Origin: CAZPRY01 sp964589175
GTDB lineage: Bacteria > Fidelibacterota > UBA2242
Length of the DNA stretch: 64,000 nucleotides
Direction: 5' to 3'
NCBI GenBank assembly: GCA_964589175.1
Contig: CAZPRY010000006.1
Coordinates: 62,001-126,000 of the forward strand
The position numbers and the translations under genes were made by a program. Positions within the stretch are counted from its first letter, which is position 1. Every line of letters starts with the position of its first letter. The notes under the pieces were generated by a model, which did no database searches, was not told where the DNA came from, and saw only the letters and a list, made by a program, of their open reading frames with translations. Below are positions 1 through 9,203 of the stretch, one piece after another.

Positions 1-94
1 AAACCTTCTTCAAATTTATCCAAATCCGCTACGAAAACAACACTAAAAATTTCGCGATTATTTTCGTACCGCAACAATTGACAAATAAATTCCC

Positions 95-709
95 TCATCC
101 GAATACCACCCGGCAGATAAACACAGCCATCAGCATCCCCACCAGATCCCCGAGCAGGCCCGAAGAGATCGCATGACGCGTCTTGCGCACACCTACCGAT
201 CCGAAGTAGACCGCAATGACATAAAAAGTGGTCTCCGTGCTCCCGAACATCGTGGAAGCCAGCCGCCCGATAAACGAATCGGGGCCATGCACTTTCATCA
301 ACTCGGTCACAATCCCCAGCGAACCGCTGCCGGAGAGCGGACGCATCAGGGCAACCGGCAGGGTTTCGGCCGGCATCCCGATCAGGTTCGTCAGCGGCGA
401 TAAGATTTTAACCAGGTACCCCATCGCGCCGCTGGCCCGGAACATACCGATAGCCACCAAAATCGCCACCAGATAAGGGATGATTTTGACGGCAACCTCG
501 AATCCCTCCTTGGCACCCTCGATGAAGGTTTCATAGACTTTGACCTTCTTGATGAAGCCGAGGATCGGAATCGTTAAAAGCAGAAAAGGGACCGCATAAT
601 TCGAAAAACCTTTCATTATCATTACAAAAAGCGATTCCTGGACGGCGGGATTTTGGACGACCTGCGCCAGGGTGTCGACGGCGGCGGTGCTCGTCAGCGA
701 ATCAAGCAT
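95..709 (-). CDS. spmB: SpmB-like nucleoside-recognition (Gate) domain membrane protein
   Basis: Integral membrane protein of the Gate/nucleoside-recognition family, partner of the SpmA-like protein encoded just upstream. The 204 residues contain several hydrophobic spans (around 43-53, 78-90 and the last 25 residues) and the family signatures RPLSGSGS (about 123-130) and GSTETTFYV (about 156-164). The chosen ATG overlaps the end of spmA by 8 bases (ATGCTTGA), which implies translational coupling; a longer frame beginning at 799 lies inside spmA, adds arginine-rich sequence without homology and is rejected. In Bacillus the spmA/spmB pair affects spore-core dehydration, but the pair is common in bacteria that do not sporulate and its substrate is unknown. 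No other sporulation gene is seen here, so a sporulation role should not be inferred. Confidence 0.88.
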   Translation of the reverse strand: MLDSLTSTAAVDTLAQVVQNPAVQESLFVMIMKGFSNYAVPFLLLTIPILGFIKKVKVYETFIEGAKEGFEVAVKIIPYLVAILVAIGMFRASGAMGYLVKILSPLTNLIGMPAETLPVALMRPLSGSGSLGIVTELMKVHGPDSFIGRLASTMFGSTETTFYVIAVYFGSVGVRKTRHAISSGLLGDLVGMLMAVFICRVVFG

Positions 710-1343
710 TTTCCACCTCCTGATCCTGCGGGGCGTCCGGTAGTAAATCCGGATTGGAACGGCGGTTTTTGGGCAACCGCTGCAACAGTTTGGCGGCAAT
801 CACCGCCGTGATACAGGCGCAGGTGGACGCAACGATCCCGGTGCTGATGATTTCGAAGGGATTCGCCGATCCCAATTCCACACGCACCGCAATGACGGTC
901 ATCGGTATGAAGGTAATGCTGGCGGTATTGAGCGCCAGAAAAACGACCATCGAATTGGTGGCTGTATCTTTGACTTTGTTCAGGCTCTGCAACTCCTTCA
1001 TGGCCTTCAATCCCAGCGGCGTCGAAGCATTCCCCAATCCCAGCCAGTTGGCGATGATATTCATGAGCATCGTGCCGATCGCGGGATGATCGGGTGGAAT
1101 GTCCGGGAAAAGCCATTTGGCGATTGGCCGGATCAGGCGCGAAAGAATTCGGATGATGCCGCCCTCTTCGGCGATTTTCATGATACCCAGCCACAGGGCC
1201 ATAATTCCGATCAATCCGAGTGCAATTTCCACGGCCATCGCGGCATAGGCGACCGCCGCATCCGTCACCGCCGCCAGGTTCCCCGTCAGGGCGCCCACCA
1301 CGATGGAGATTACCATTAGTCCGAGCCAGATATAGTTTAGCAT
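702..1343 (-). CDS. spmA: SpmA-like nucleoside-recognition (Gate) domain membrane protein
   Basis: First gene of a two-gene operon with spmB. The 213-residue protein is hydrophobic, with spans near residues 4-20, 28-55 and 150-180, and carries the family signature LGLGNASTPLG at about 101-111. Length matches SpmA proteins. The ATG is supported by a strong AGGAG ribosome-binding site eight bases upstream. The gene is divergent from rlmN across a 346-base gap. The biochemical function of SpmA/SpmB is not established; a transport or gating role is suggested only by the domain name. Confidence 0.88.
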   Translation of the reverse strand: MLNYIWLGLMVISIVVGALTGNLAAVTDAAVAYAAMAVEIALGLIGIMALWLGIMKIAEEGGIIRILSRLIRPIAKWLFPDIPPDHPAIGTMLMNIIANWLGLGNASTPLGLKAMKELQSLNKVKDTATNSMVVFLALNTASITFIPMTVIAVRVELGSANPFEIISTGIVASTCACITAVIAAKLLQRLPKNRRSNPDLLPDAPQDQEVENA

Positions 1344-1689
1344 TCTCTATTCTCCTGATCTTATTCGCCTGCCAATAAAAATCACCAATCCGTTTCCGTC
1401 AAACACCGGTCACCAGTATAGCCGCCTTCTCCCGGGTCGGATTCCGCGATTCACCGGAAAACTGACAGCTGCCGCCTCCCCGGCCTCACAGAGAAGCTTC
1501 TTTTCTCTATATCACAATCGTTTCAATTGAATTTTGCCGGCCCAATGATCGTTGTTCGAATCAATCTTAATTTATTGGGCGAAGGGCTTAATGTCAATGC
1601 AGAAGAAAATCGTCCTTTTACACGCGATAATGTGTAAATTTCGGCCGGATCGCAACGCTGATTTTCTTAACAAAAAGAGTATCTTCGCT
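1344..1689. other. Divergent intergenic region between spmA and rlmN
   Basis: This 346-base stretch must hold the promoters of both flanking genes. I see the spmA ribosome-binding site at its left edge, a 10-base palindrome AGAAGCTTCT near 1491-1500 and a 10-base palindrome TTCAATTGAA near 1529-1538. The rlmN frame stays open back to an ATG at 1552, but the extra 46 residues have no RlmN similarity. No clear -35/-10 pair stands out and no gene is supported. Confidence 0.5.
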
Positions 1690-2766
1690 ATGCAAGCAGA
1701 CCAGCCCTTATTTAAGGGACTCTCTCTGGAGGAGTTAAAAGCGTGGGCCGCCGCACACGGTGAGAAACCCTATCGCGCCCGGCAGCTTTACCAGTGGATG
1801 TATCAGAAATACGCCCTGACATTCGAGGAGATGAGCGATATTTCGCGGCCCCTGCGGGAGCGCCTGGCGGCCGAATACACCTTAAGCACCGTCTCCGTCA
1901 AAGAGATGCAGGTCTCGCAGATCGACCAGTCAAAAAAATTTCTTTTTGAACTGCAGGACGGCAATCACGTGGAAGCTGTTTACATGATGATGGACTCACG
2001 GATTACAGTTTGCCTGTCAACCCAGATCGGCTGCCCGATCGGCTGCTCCTATTGCGCCACCGGCCTGATGGGTTTCATCCGCAATCTGACAACCGCCGAA
2101 ATCCTGGACCAGTTTATCACGATTGCGCGCCGGGCCGAGCGCCCTGTCACCAACATCGTCTTCATGGGGATGGGCGAACCGTTCCTGAATTACGACAACG
2201 TCATCAAGGCCGCTCAGATTTTCAACAGTGAACTCGGACCGGGCATCGGTGCGCGCAAAATCACAATTTCGACCAGCGGTTTGCTGCCGGCCCTGGAACG
2301 TTATAGTCAGGAAGGCCACAGATTTAAAATCGCTGTTTCGCTGAACGGCAGCACGAACGAACAGCGCGACCGGCTGGTTCCGATCAACCGCAAATACCCG
2401 ATCGAGAAAATCATCGCAGCCGCCCATTATTACACTAAAAAAGCACGGCATATGATCACTTTCGAATATATCCTCATCGACGGCTTCAATGATTCCGTCG
2501 AGGATGCCAGACGGCTGCGCAGCCTGCTGGGGCAATTGCGCTGCAAACTCAACATCATCCCGTTCAATGAAAACGAACACAGCCACTTCCGGCGCCCCCC
2601 GGAGGAGAAGCTGGAGGCTTTCGTCAACGCACTCTGGCATGCGCCTTTCACGATCACGGTGCGCCGCAGTAAAGGCGTGGACATCTCCGCCGCCTGTGGG
2701 CAACTTTACGCCCGGACGCTCCGGAATTCCGATGCCGGACCGAAAAGTGATCCGGAAAACCTGTGA
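1690..2766 (+). CDS. rlmN: Dual-specificity 23S rRNA A2503 / tRNA A37 C2-methyltransferase RlmN
   Basis: Radical SAM enzyme that methylates C2 of adenosine 2503 in 23S rRNA and adenosine 37 in some tRNAs. The 358-residue product has the radical SAM cluster motif CPIGCSYC at about 115-122, followed by the glycine-rich MGMGEP segment, and a C-terminal SAACGQL segment that carries the second catalytic cysteine used for the protein-bound methyl intermediate. The start ATGCAAGCAGAC gives the normal family length and fits the usual N-terminal pattern of a short linker followed by LSLEEL; earlier in-frame ATGs from 1552 would add a non-homologous lysine-rich extension. The gene stands alone, with no close partner. 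Confidence 0.93.
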   Translation: MQADQPLFKGLSLEELKAWAAAHGEKPYRARQLYQWMYQKYALTFEEMSDISRPLRERLAAEYTLSTVSVKEMQVSQIDQSKKFLFELQDGNHVEAVYMMMDSRITVCLSTQIGCPIGCSYCATGLMGFIRNLTTAEILDQFITIARRAERPVTNIVFMGMGEPFLNYDNVIKAAQIFNSELGPGIGARKITISTSGLLPALERYSQEGHRFKIAVSLNGSTNEQRDRLVPINRKYPIEKIIAAAHYYTKKARHMITFEYILIDGFNDSVEDARRLRSLLGQLRCKLNIIPFNENEHSHFRRPPEEKLEAFVNALWHAPFTITVRRSKGVDISAACGQLYARTLRNSDAGPKSDPENL

Positions 2767-2771
2767 TTGTC

Positions 2772-2835
2772 TTGACTTTACAATCGTCCGTTTCTAATTT
2801 CAGGGCGTATTTTCCGTTGAGAATTCTGAGCCCTG
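2772..2835 (+). promoter_or_regulatory. Candidate promoter and hairpin leader for the nucleotidyltransferase operon
   Basis: TTGACT (2772-2777) and TAATTT (2795-2800) are separated by 17 bases and make a reasonable housekeeping-type promoter upstream of the gene at 2896. The -35 box lies inside an inverted repeat GATTGT...ACAATC (2765-2770 and 2780-2785) that could be an operator. Immediately after the -10 box, CAGGGC (2801-2806) can pair with GCCCTG (2830-2835), so the transcript would begin with a hairpin. Assignment is by eye only. Confidence 0.45.
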
Positions 2836-2895
2836 TCCCCGATATTTTCGCATGATAAACGATCTCTATTTTTGCCCTAAAAACAGGATATCCGC

Positions 2896-3960
2896 ATGAA
2901 AGCTTTAATCACCGCCGGCGGGCATGGAACGCGGCTTCGACCGATCACTCACACCCAGAACAAGCACCTGATCCCGATTGCCAACAAGCCCATCCTCAGC
3001 TATGCCCTGGATTATGTGCGCGAAGCCGGCATCAGTGAAGTCGGCATCATCACCAATCGCGACGGGCGTGAAGTCAAAGACGTCTACGGCGACGGCAGTT
3101 CGCTGGGGCTGCGGCTGACTTATATTCCCCAGGAGAGTCCGGCCGGTTTGGCGCACTGCATTAAAATAGCCGAGCCTTTTCTGCAAAATGAACCATTTGT
3201 TTTCTACCTCGGCGACAACATCATCGTGGGCGGCATCAAGCGTTTTATCGAGGAATTCGAGCGGAATCACAGCAATTGCCACCTCGTGCTCGCCAAAGTT
3301 CCCGACCCGGAACGCTTCGGCGTGCCGGAAATCCGCGACGGGCGCATCGTGCGGGTCGAAGAGAAACCCGCCCAACCCAAAAGCGATTATGCCGTCACCG
3401 GCATCTATATCTACGACGCATGTATTTTCGAAGCAGTCAATAATATCGTGCCCAGCGCGCGCGGCGAACTAGAGATTTCCGACGCTCACCAGTACCTGAT
3501 TGCCAAGAACTGCAAGGTGACCTACTCCGAGATCACCGGCTGGTGGAAAGACACCGGCAAGCCCAACGATCTGCTGGAGGCCAACCGCCTGGTTCTTGAC
3601 AATATCCAGACCAGGAAGCTGGGTACGGTGGATGCGAACAGCTCTATTCACGGCAGGGTAATCATCGGCAAGGATGCCGAAATCAGCGGCAGTACCCTGC
3701 GCGGCCCCGCCATCATCGGCCCCGGTAGCCGGATCATAAACTCCTTTATCGGGCCCTACACGAGCATTGATAAGAACTGCCACATCGAAAACTCCGAGAT
3801 CGAATACAGCATCGTTCTGGAAGACTGCTGCATCAAAGACCAGGACATCCGCATCGGCGGCAGCCTCTTCGGGAAAGGCGTTAACCTGATCAAGATGAAA
3901 GCCAAGCCCTGCACCAATCGTTTCATCATCGGAGACCAGAGTCACATCGAAATCCGATAA
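2896..3960 (+). CDS. Long-form glucose-1-phosphate nucleotidyltransferase with left-handed beta-helix
   Basis: Predicted NDP-hexose pyrophosphorylase of the RmlA/RfbA superfamily, making dTDP- or UDP-activated glucose for cell-surface sugars. The N-terminal 235 residues form the nucleotidyltransferase domain with the signature AGGHGTRLRPIT (residues 7-18), the PIANKP motif (about 31-36), GDNI (about 106-109) and WWKDTG (about 216-221). Residues from about 245 to 340 show hexapeptide-type repeats of a left-handed beta-helix. At 354 residues it belongs to the long subfamily typical of archaea, actinobacterial antibiotic clusters and many FCB bacteria, not the 290-residue RmlA. It has an AGGA ribosome-binding site and is followed 13 bases later by mtaB. 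The exact nucleotide and sugar cannot be read from sequence. Confidence 0.85.
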   Translation: MKALITAGGHGTRLRPITHTQNKHLIPIANKPILSYALDYVREAGISEVGIITNRDGREVKDVYGDGSSLGLRLTYIPQESPAGLAHCIKIAEPFLQNEPFVFYLGDNIIVGGIKRFIEEFERNHSNCHLVLAKVPDPERFGVPEIRDGRIVRVEEKPAQPKSDYAVTGIYIYDACIFEAVNNIVPSARGELEISDAHQYLIAKNCKVTYSEITGWWKDTGKPNDLLEANRLVLDNIQTRKLGTVDANSSIHGRVIIGKDAEISGSTLRGPAIIGPGSRIINSFIGPYTSIDKNCHIENSEIEYSIVLEDCCIKDQDIRIGGSLFGKGVNLIKMKAKPCTNRFIIGDQSHIEIR

Positions 3961-3973
3961 AAATTCCGGACCT

Positions 3974-5272
3974 TTGACGAAAACCGTAAACTTTCGAACC
4001 CTTGGTTGCCGATTAAACCAATCTGAATCCGACGTGCTGCAATATCAACTGCGGCGCGAGGGATACCGGATCGTATCCTTTTCCGCCCCGGCCGACATCT
4101 CGGTGATCAATTCCTGCGCCGTGACGGTGCCGGCCGAAGCCAAGACGCGCCGGGCAATCGCCGCCGCCCGCCGAGTTTCACCCGCCGGCCGCATTGTGGT
4201 GATGGGCTGCTACTCACAGATCGCCGCCGGGAAGCTGGCCAAATTACAAAACGTTGATCTGATCCTGGGCAACCGCGAAAAGTACGATCTGCCGAAATTC
4301 CTGGCGCAGCCGGGTGAAAACGAAAAGCGTATCAGCGTTGCAGCGGCCGGGAATTGCTACAGCTTCGCGCCCGCCGGAACGGCCGCCTCCGGGACGCACA
4401 CACGGGCCTATTTGAAAGTCCAGGACGGTTGCGATTACTATTGTGCTTACTGCATCATCCCGTACCTGCGCGGACCGTCGCGCAGCCGCCGGGCCGACGA
4501 TTGCTTGGAGGAAGCCCGGCTCCTGGAAAACGAGGGCTTCCGGGAGATCGTCTTGACCGGGATCAATATCGGCACCTATCGTACAGCAGAGGGCGAAACC
4601 ATTGAGGACCTCATCCGCGCCCTTTTGATGGGCACTGACATTCCGCGCATCCGCATCTCGTCGATTGAGCCCGATCTGATTTCCGGGCGATTGATCGACC
4701 TGATCGCTCATGAAAAACGGATTTGCCGGCACCTGCACCTTCCCCTGCAGCACGGTTCCGACGAAATGCTGAAGGCCATGCTACGCCGCTACCGTGCGGC
4801 CGACTTTGCCGGACTCGTCCATAGGATCCACGACATCAATCCCGAGATCTGTATCGGAACCGACCTGATGGTGGGATTTCCGGGGGAATCCGAAAACCAT
4901 TTTCGGCAGATGGAAAAACTTTTGGAGGAGTTACCGCTCTCCTACTTCCATGTTTTCCGCTTCTCACCCCGGCCGGGAACGCGGGCCGCCGGGAAAACGG
5001 ACGATGTGCCCTTCGCGGTCAAGCAAGAACGCTCTGCCATTCTGCGCACGCTCGGGCAAAGAAAACGACGTGAATTCCAGCGCCGTTTCATCGGCCAAAA
5101 CATGACCGTTCTTTTTGAACAGGAAATCGCTCCGCATCAAATTGAAGGCTTGACTGATAACTTTATAAGAGTTAAGGTTAGGGCAGAAAAAGCCCGGATC
5201 CATCGGTTGGGTACCGTTACTTTCACCCGCCTCCGGGAAGATTACATTGACGGGGAGCTGATCGGTGACTAA
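3974..5272 (+). CDS. mtaB: tRNA (N6-threonylcarbamoyladenosine-37-C2) methylthiotransferase MtaB
   Basis: Methylthiotransferase of the MiaB/MtaB family, which converts t6A37 to ms2t6A37 in tRNAs decoding ANN codons. It has the three N-terminal [4Fe-4S] cysteines (GCRLNQSESD, NSCAV and MGCYSQ segments), the radical SAM motif CDYYCAYC at about 154-161 with the family PYLRG continuation, and a C-terminal TRAM-like domain. The shortness of the first domain and the CRLN signature favour MtaB over MiaB. The start is TTG, 13 bases after the previous gene; there is no good ribosome-binding site, consistent with coupling. The last eight bases overlap the GTG start of the deoxynucleoside kinase. Confidence 0.9.
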   Translation: MTKTVNFRTLGCRLNQSESDVLQYQLRREGYRIVSFSAPADISVINSCAVTVPAEAKTRRAIAAARRVSPAGRIVVMGCYSQIAAGKLAKLQNVDLILGNREKYDLPKFLAQPGENEKRISVAAAGNCYSFAPAGTAASGTHTRAYLKVQDGCDYYCAYCIIPYLRGPSRSRRADDCLEEARLLENEGFREIVLTGINIGTYRTAEGETIEDLIRALLMGTDIPRIRISSIEPDLISGRLIDLIAHEKRICRHLHLPLQHGSDEMLKAMLRRYRAADFAGLVHRIHDINPEICIGTDLMVGFPGESENHFRQMEKLLEELPLSYFHVFRFSPRPGTRAAGKTDDVPFAVKQERSAILRTLGQRKRREFQRRFIGQNMTVLFEQEIAPHQIEGLTDNFIRVKVRAEKARIHRLGTVTFTRLREDYIDGELIGD

Positions 5273-5888
5273 AAGGACCTACTTCATTGGCATTGCCGGC
5301 AACATCGGCGTTGGTAAAACCACGATGACGGATATCATCGCCAAACGCTTCGGCTGGACGCCCTACTATGAATCCGTGGTGGATAATCCCTACCTGGAAG
5401 ACTACTACGAAGACATGAAACGCTGGAGTTTCAACCTGCAGATCTATTTTCTGTCCCATCGTTTTAAAAACCATAAAATGATGACCGAAAGCGATCACTC
5501 CACCGTTCAGGATCGCACGATTTATGAAGATGTGGAAATTTTCGCGCGCAGTCTCTACGATCTCGGCAACATGAGCCAGCGGGATTGGGAAAATTACCAG
5601 GCCCTCTTCGAAATCATGACCTCCTACCTCAAACGCCCGGATATCATTCTCTACCTGCGCGCCAGCGTGGACACCCTGCTGACGCGGATCAAGAAACGAT
5701 CCCGGGGATTCGAGCGGGATATCTCGCCGGAATTCCTCTACCGGCTGAACCTGGCCTACGAAAAATGGATCAGGAAAGAGCAGGGCCGCAGCAATGTCAT
5801 CATCGTCGATACCGATCATTTCAATGTTTTCGAAGACAAGGGGCGTTTGGAGGAAATCCTGGGGGAGATAAAAAGAATTTGTCCGTAA
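5265..5888 (+). CDS. Deoxynucleoside kinase
   Basis: Phosphorylates deoxynucleosides (dAdo/dGuo-kinase family) in the nucleotide salvage pathway. The 207-residue protein begins with a P-loop GNIGVGKTT at about 13-21, followed by the Y-E-S-V-V-D-N-P-Y-L-E-D-Y-Y segment that shapes the nucleoside pocket, the QDRTIYED motif (about 85-92, the DRS-like catalytic stretch) and a C-terminal arginine-rich lid (RIKKRSRGFERD). The GTG start overlaps mtaB by eight bases. Substrate preference cannot be assigned from sequence. Confidence 0.87.
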   Translation: MTKRTYFIGIAGNIGVGKTTMTDIIAKRFGWTPYYESVVDNPYLEDYYEDMKRWSFNLQIYFLSHRFKNHKMMTESDHSTVQDRTIYEDVEIFARSLYDLGNMSQRDWENYQALFEIMTSYLKRPDIILYLRASVDTLLTRIKKRSRGFERDISPEFLYRLNLAYEKWIRKEQGRSNVIIVDTDHFNVFEDKGRLEEILGEIKRICP

Positions 5889-6003
5889 TTCGGATAATTT
5901 CGACCACATTTTCTTGATTAGCCGCCCCTTACGACATTGCTTCTGCCTCTTTTAATAGGTAAATTGCGACGATATTTTTTAATTGAAACCGGAAGCGTAA
6001 AAG

Positions 6004-6624
6004 TTGAAAAAAATCGCTGTTTTCGTTTCGGGCCGCGGTTCGAATTTCGCCGCAGTACTTGAGCAGATTCAACACGAAAACATCCCCGCCCGGATTCAAT
6101 GCGTGATCAGCGATCACAGCTGCCCGCCGGCTTTTGAGATTGCCGAAGCAGCCGGGATCGCCACCCATTGGATTCATCGAAAACAATTCCGGAAAGCGGA
6201 TGAGTATGCCGGCTTTTTGCTGGCGCTCCTGGCCCAATATCAAATTGACCTGATTGTACTGGCGGGATATTTGAAATTAATTCCGGCCCCCGTGGTAAGA
6301 CGGTACCCCCATGCAATCATGAATATACATCCGGCTTTATTACCCAATTTCGGCGGGAAAGGTTTTTACGGTCTAAAGGTTCACCAGACCGTTATCGAGT
6401 CGGGCGTAAAAATTACCGGCGTCACGGTTCACTTCGTGGACGAGCATTATGACACCGGATCGATCATTGCCCAGGAACGCGTGGATGTTCTGCCCGGTGA
6501 TACCGCCGAATCACTGGCCGCCCGGGTATTAAAAGTGGAACACCGGGTACTTCCCGAGGCCGTTATGGCCTTCTGTGAAGACCGGCTTAAGGTAGTCGAC
6601 GGAAAGGTTGTCTGGACTTCATGA
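6004..6624 (+). CDS. purN: Phosphoribosylglycinamide formyltransferase PurN
   Basis: Transfers a formyl group from 10-formyltetrahydrofolate to GAR in step three of purine synthesis. The 206 residues include the N-terminal SGRGSNF phosphate-binding loop and the catalytic MNIHPALLP segment (Asn and His) followed by HFVDEHYDTG with the catalytic Asp. The loop after the catalytic His reads NFGGKGFYG, a variant I associate with Bacteroidetes and relatives rather than with Proteobacteria. The start is TTG. The end overlaps purH by four bases (ATGA), so the two purine genes are coupled. Confidence 0.92.
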   Translation: MKKIAVFVSGRGSNFAAVLEQIQHENIPARIQCVISDHSCPPAFEIAEAAGIATHWIHRKQFRKADEYAGFLLALLAQYQIDLIVLAGYLKLIPAPVVRRYPHAIMNIHPALLPNFGGKGFYGLKVHQTVIESGVKITGVTVHFVDEHYDTGSIIAQERVDVLPGDTAESLAARVLKVEHRVLPEAVMAFCEDRLKVVDGKVVWTS

Positions 6625-8165
6625 CGAATCTGCAGATTGAAAGAGCCATTATCAGCGTCTGGGATAAAACGGGGATCGTTCCCCTGGCCAAAGCCCTGCG
6701 CGAGCGCGGCGTTGAAATCTATTCGACCGGCGGAACCTTTAAGGCCCTGCAGGAAGCCGGGCTGGAGCCGCAGCGCATTGAGGCTCTCACCCAGTTCCCG
6801 GAAATTTTGGGCGGCCGCGTCAAGACCCTGCACCCAATGGTCTTCTCGGGAATCCTGGCCGACCTACACAATCCGCAGCACCGCGAAAACCTGGAGTCCG
6901 TGGGCGGCCGGGCGTTTCAGCTGATTATCGTCAATCTTTACCCGTTTGCGGAAACGCTGCGTTCCGGCGAAAGCGACCCGCAAAAACTGATCGAAATGAT
7001 CGATATCGGCGGTCCCAGCATGCTGCGCGCCGCCGCTAAAAATTTTAAAAATGTCGCCATGCTATGCAATCCGGCCCAGTATCGGGAATTCCTAGAGCGC
7101 CTGATGAAAGATGAGCTTGACCTCGCCTACCGCGAATCGCTGGCCCGCGACGTTTTTATCCGGACCACGACTTACGACGCGGAAATCGCGAACTACTTCT
7201 GCCGCCCAACCGGACAGAAGTTGCCGGAGATGCTGCTCAGCGCCCACCGCCGGCAACAGATTCTGCGCTACGGCGAGAATCCCGATCAGGAAGCGGCGAT
7301 CTACGCGCCGGTTAACAATCCCGATTGGTCACCTTTCAGCAAACTGCAGGGCAAGGAAATTTCCTATAACAACTATATCGATGCGCTGGCCGCCTACCAG
7401 GTGGTGCGCGATTATCGCGAGACCGTCTGCGCCATCATCAAGCATACCAATCCCTGCGGATTCGGACTGGGACGCGATCCGCTGGAAGCCTATCAACGCG
7501 CCGTCAAGACCGATCCGGTGAGTTATTTCGGCGGCATCGTGGCCCTCAATCGACCGGTCGATACCGAACTGGCGGCCGAACTGACCCAGAGTTTTCTGGA
7601 ATGCGTGATTGCGCCCGATTTCACGGCGGAAGCGCTGGCTATCCTCGGCAGGAAGAAGAATTTGCGCCTGATGCAACCCAACCCGGCCGCGCTGGATACC
7701 GGGCTCGATATAAAGGGCTACGCCGACGGTATTCTGGTTCAAACCGTGCAGACTCCGGACGAAGATTCCTCGTTATGGCAGATCGTAACCCAGAAGGAGC
7801 CGGACGCTGCGGATCTGGAAGCCCTGAAAATGGGCTGGAAGTTAATCCGACATGTCAAATCCAATTCCATTCTGCTGGTGGACCAAAAAGGAGCCGTGGG
7901 CGTCGGCGCCGGGCAGATGTCACGCGTCGATTCCCTTAAAATTTCCCTGCGCAAGGCGCGCGAAGCCGGCCTTGCGGTCCAGGCGACTCTCATGATTTCC
8001 GATGCTTATTTCCCATTCAGAGATTCTATCGACCTGGCCGCCCAACACGGAATCCGCGGCGTCATTCAACCCGGCGGCAGCATTCGTGATAAAGAAGTAA
8101 TCCAGGCCTGTGATGAGCATGGACTGTTCATGGTCATGACTGGCAAACGTGTGTTCAAACATTAA
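6621..8165 (+). CDS. purH: Bifunctional AICAR transformylase / IMP cyclohydrolase PurH
   Basis: Catalyses the last two steps of IMP synthesis. The N-terminal cyclohydrolase (MGS-like) domain spans about residues 1-195 with the STGGT motif near 31-35 and GGRVKTLHP near 64-72. The transformylase domain follows, with LRYGENPDQ near 215-223, the KHTNPCGFG segment carrying the catalytic Lys-His near 273-281, and VIQPGGSIRD near the C-terminus. Length (514) is normal for the family. It is translationally coupled to purN and followed 21 bases later by mreB. Confidence 0.95.
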   Translation: MTNLQIERAIISVWDKTGIVPLAKALRERGVEIYSTGGTFKALQEAGLEPQRIEALTQFPEILGGRVKTLHPMVFSGILADLHNPQHRENLESVGGRAFQLIIVNLYPFAETLRSGESDPQKLIEMIDIGGPSMLRAAAKNFKNVAMLCNPAQYREFLERLMKDELDLAYRESLARDVFIRTTTYDAEIANYFCRPTGQKLPEMLLSAHRRQQILRYGENPDQEAAIYAPVNNPDWSPFSKLQGKEISYNNYIDALAAYQVVRDYRETVCAIIKHTNPCGFGLGRDPLEAYQRAVKTDPVSYFGGIVALNRPVDTELAAELTQSFLECVIAPDFTAEALAILGRKKNLRLMQPNPAALDTGLDIKGYADGILVQTVQTPDEDSSLWQIVTQKEPDAADLEALKMGWKLIRHVKSNSILLVDQKGAVGVGAGQMSRVDSLKISLRKAREAGLAVQATLMISDAYFPFRDSIDLAAQHGIRGVIQPGGSIRDKEVIQACDEHGLFMVMTGKRVFKH

Positions 8166-8186
8166 AATACTGGAGTAGATAAAAAT

Positions 8187-9194
8187 ATGTCATTATTTAA
8201 TTTCTTCTCGGGCGATCTGGCTATCGACCTCGGAACAGCCAATACCCTGATCTATCTGAAAGGTCGTGGGATCATTTTAGATGAACCCTCGATTGTAGCG
8301 CGCTCCACGCATGACGGCTCCGTCGTGGCAGTCGGCTGGGACGCCAAAGAGATGCTGGGTAAAACCCACCAGGACCTGGCCACGATTCGCCCCTTAAAGG
8401 ACGGCGTCATTGCTGATTTCGAGATGACCGACGCCATGATCCGGGGCTTTATACGCAAGCTCAATCTGAGCCGGATCGCCAGACCGCGCATGGTTATCTG
8501 TATCCCGTCCGGCATCACCGGGGTGGAAAAACGGGCCGTGCGCGAATCGGCCGACCGGGCCAACGCACGTGAGGTTTTCCTGGTGGAAGAACCGGTCGCG
8601 GCGGCGATTGGGATCGGTATCGATATTTCGAAACCGGTCGGCAACATCATCGTCGATATTGGCGGAGGCACAACCGAAATCGCCGTAATCGCCCTGAACG
8701 GGATTGTCACAAAACAGGCCATCCGGGTGGCCGGCGACGAGATGGACGAGGCCATCATCCAGTATTTTAAAAACGAGCACAGCCTGCTGATCGGCGAGAA
8801 GACTTCGGAATGGATCAAATCCACCGTCGGCTCCGCCATGCCGATTAAAGACACGACGATCGAGGTTAAGGGCCGCAGCCTGGTGGCGGGCATTCCCAAA
8901 ACCATCGAGGTTTCTTCGGTCGAAATTCGCGAGTGCCTGAAGGATACGATCGATCTCATCGTCCAGGCCATCAAACAGGCTCTGGAAATGACCCCGCCGG
9001 AGCTCTCCTCGGACATTCTGGATCGCGGCATAATCCTGACCGGCGGCGGCGCCCTGCTGACCGGCCTGGATCAGCGTATCCGGGTCGAAACGGATCTACC
9101 CGTCAATGTGGCCGAAGAACCTCTATTATCCGTTGTAAAGGGCACCGGTATGATCATAGAAGATATCGAAAAATATAAAGAGGTGCTGGTCTAG
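8187..9194 (+). CDS. mreB: Rod shape-determining actin homologue MreB
   Basis: Cytoskeletal ATPase that organises cell-wall elongation beneath the inner membrane. The 335 residues show the actin-fold phosphate 1 loop IDLGTANTLIY (about 11-21), the phosphate 2 segment VDIGGGTTEIAV (about 156-167) and the adenosine-binding LTGGGALLTGLD (about 283-294). A GGAG site precedes the ATG by about 10 bases. It heads the mreB-mreC-mreD-mrdA-rodA cluster, which strongly implies a rod-shaped cell. Confidence 0.96.
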   Translation: MSLFNFFSGDLAIDLGTANTLIYLKGRGIILDEPSIVARSTHDGSVVAVGWDAKEMLGKTHQDLATIRPLKDGVIADFEMTDAMIRGFIRKLNLSRIARPRMVICIPSGITGVEKRAVRESADRANAREVFLVEEPVAAAIGIGIDISKPVGNIIVDIGGGTTEIAVIALNGIVTKQAIRVAGDEMDEAIIQYFKNEHSLLIGEKTSEWIKSTVGSAMPIKDTTIEVKGRSLVAGIPKTIEVSSVEIRECLKDTIDLIVQAIKQALEMTPPELSSDILDRGIILTGGGALLTGLDQRIRVETDLPVNVAEEPLLSVVKGTGMIIEDIEKYKEVLV

Positions 9195-9203
9195 CGTTCT
9201 TTC

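Noticed and set aside
709..799. Upstream extension of spmB
   Set aside because: The extra 30 codons lie in spmA, are Arg/Pro-rich and lack family similarity; the overlapping ATG at 709 fits coupling with spmA.
1552..1689. N-terminal extension of rlmN
   Set aside because: It adds 46 non-homologous residues; the ATG at 1690 gives normal RlmN length.
2017..2703. Long open frame opposite rlmN
   Set aside because: It is the antisense shadow of a GC-rich conserved gene with no recognisable product; the same reasoning removes the long frames at 10516-11577, 20528-21280, 21385-22428, 23152-23880 and 45162-45803.
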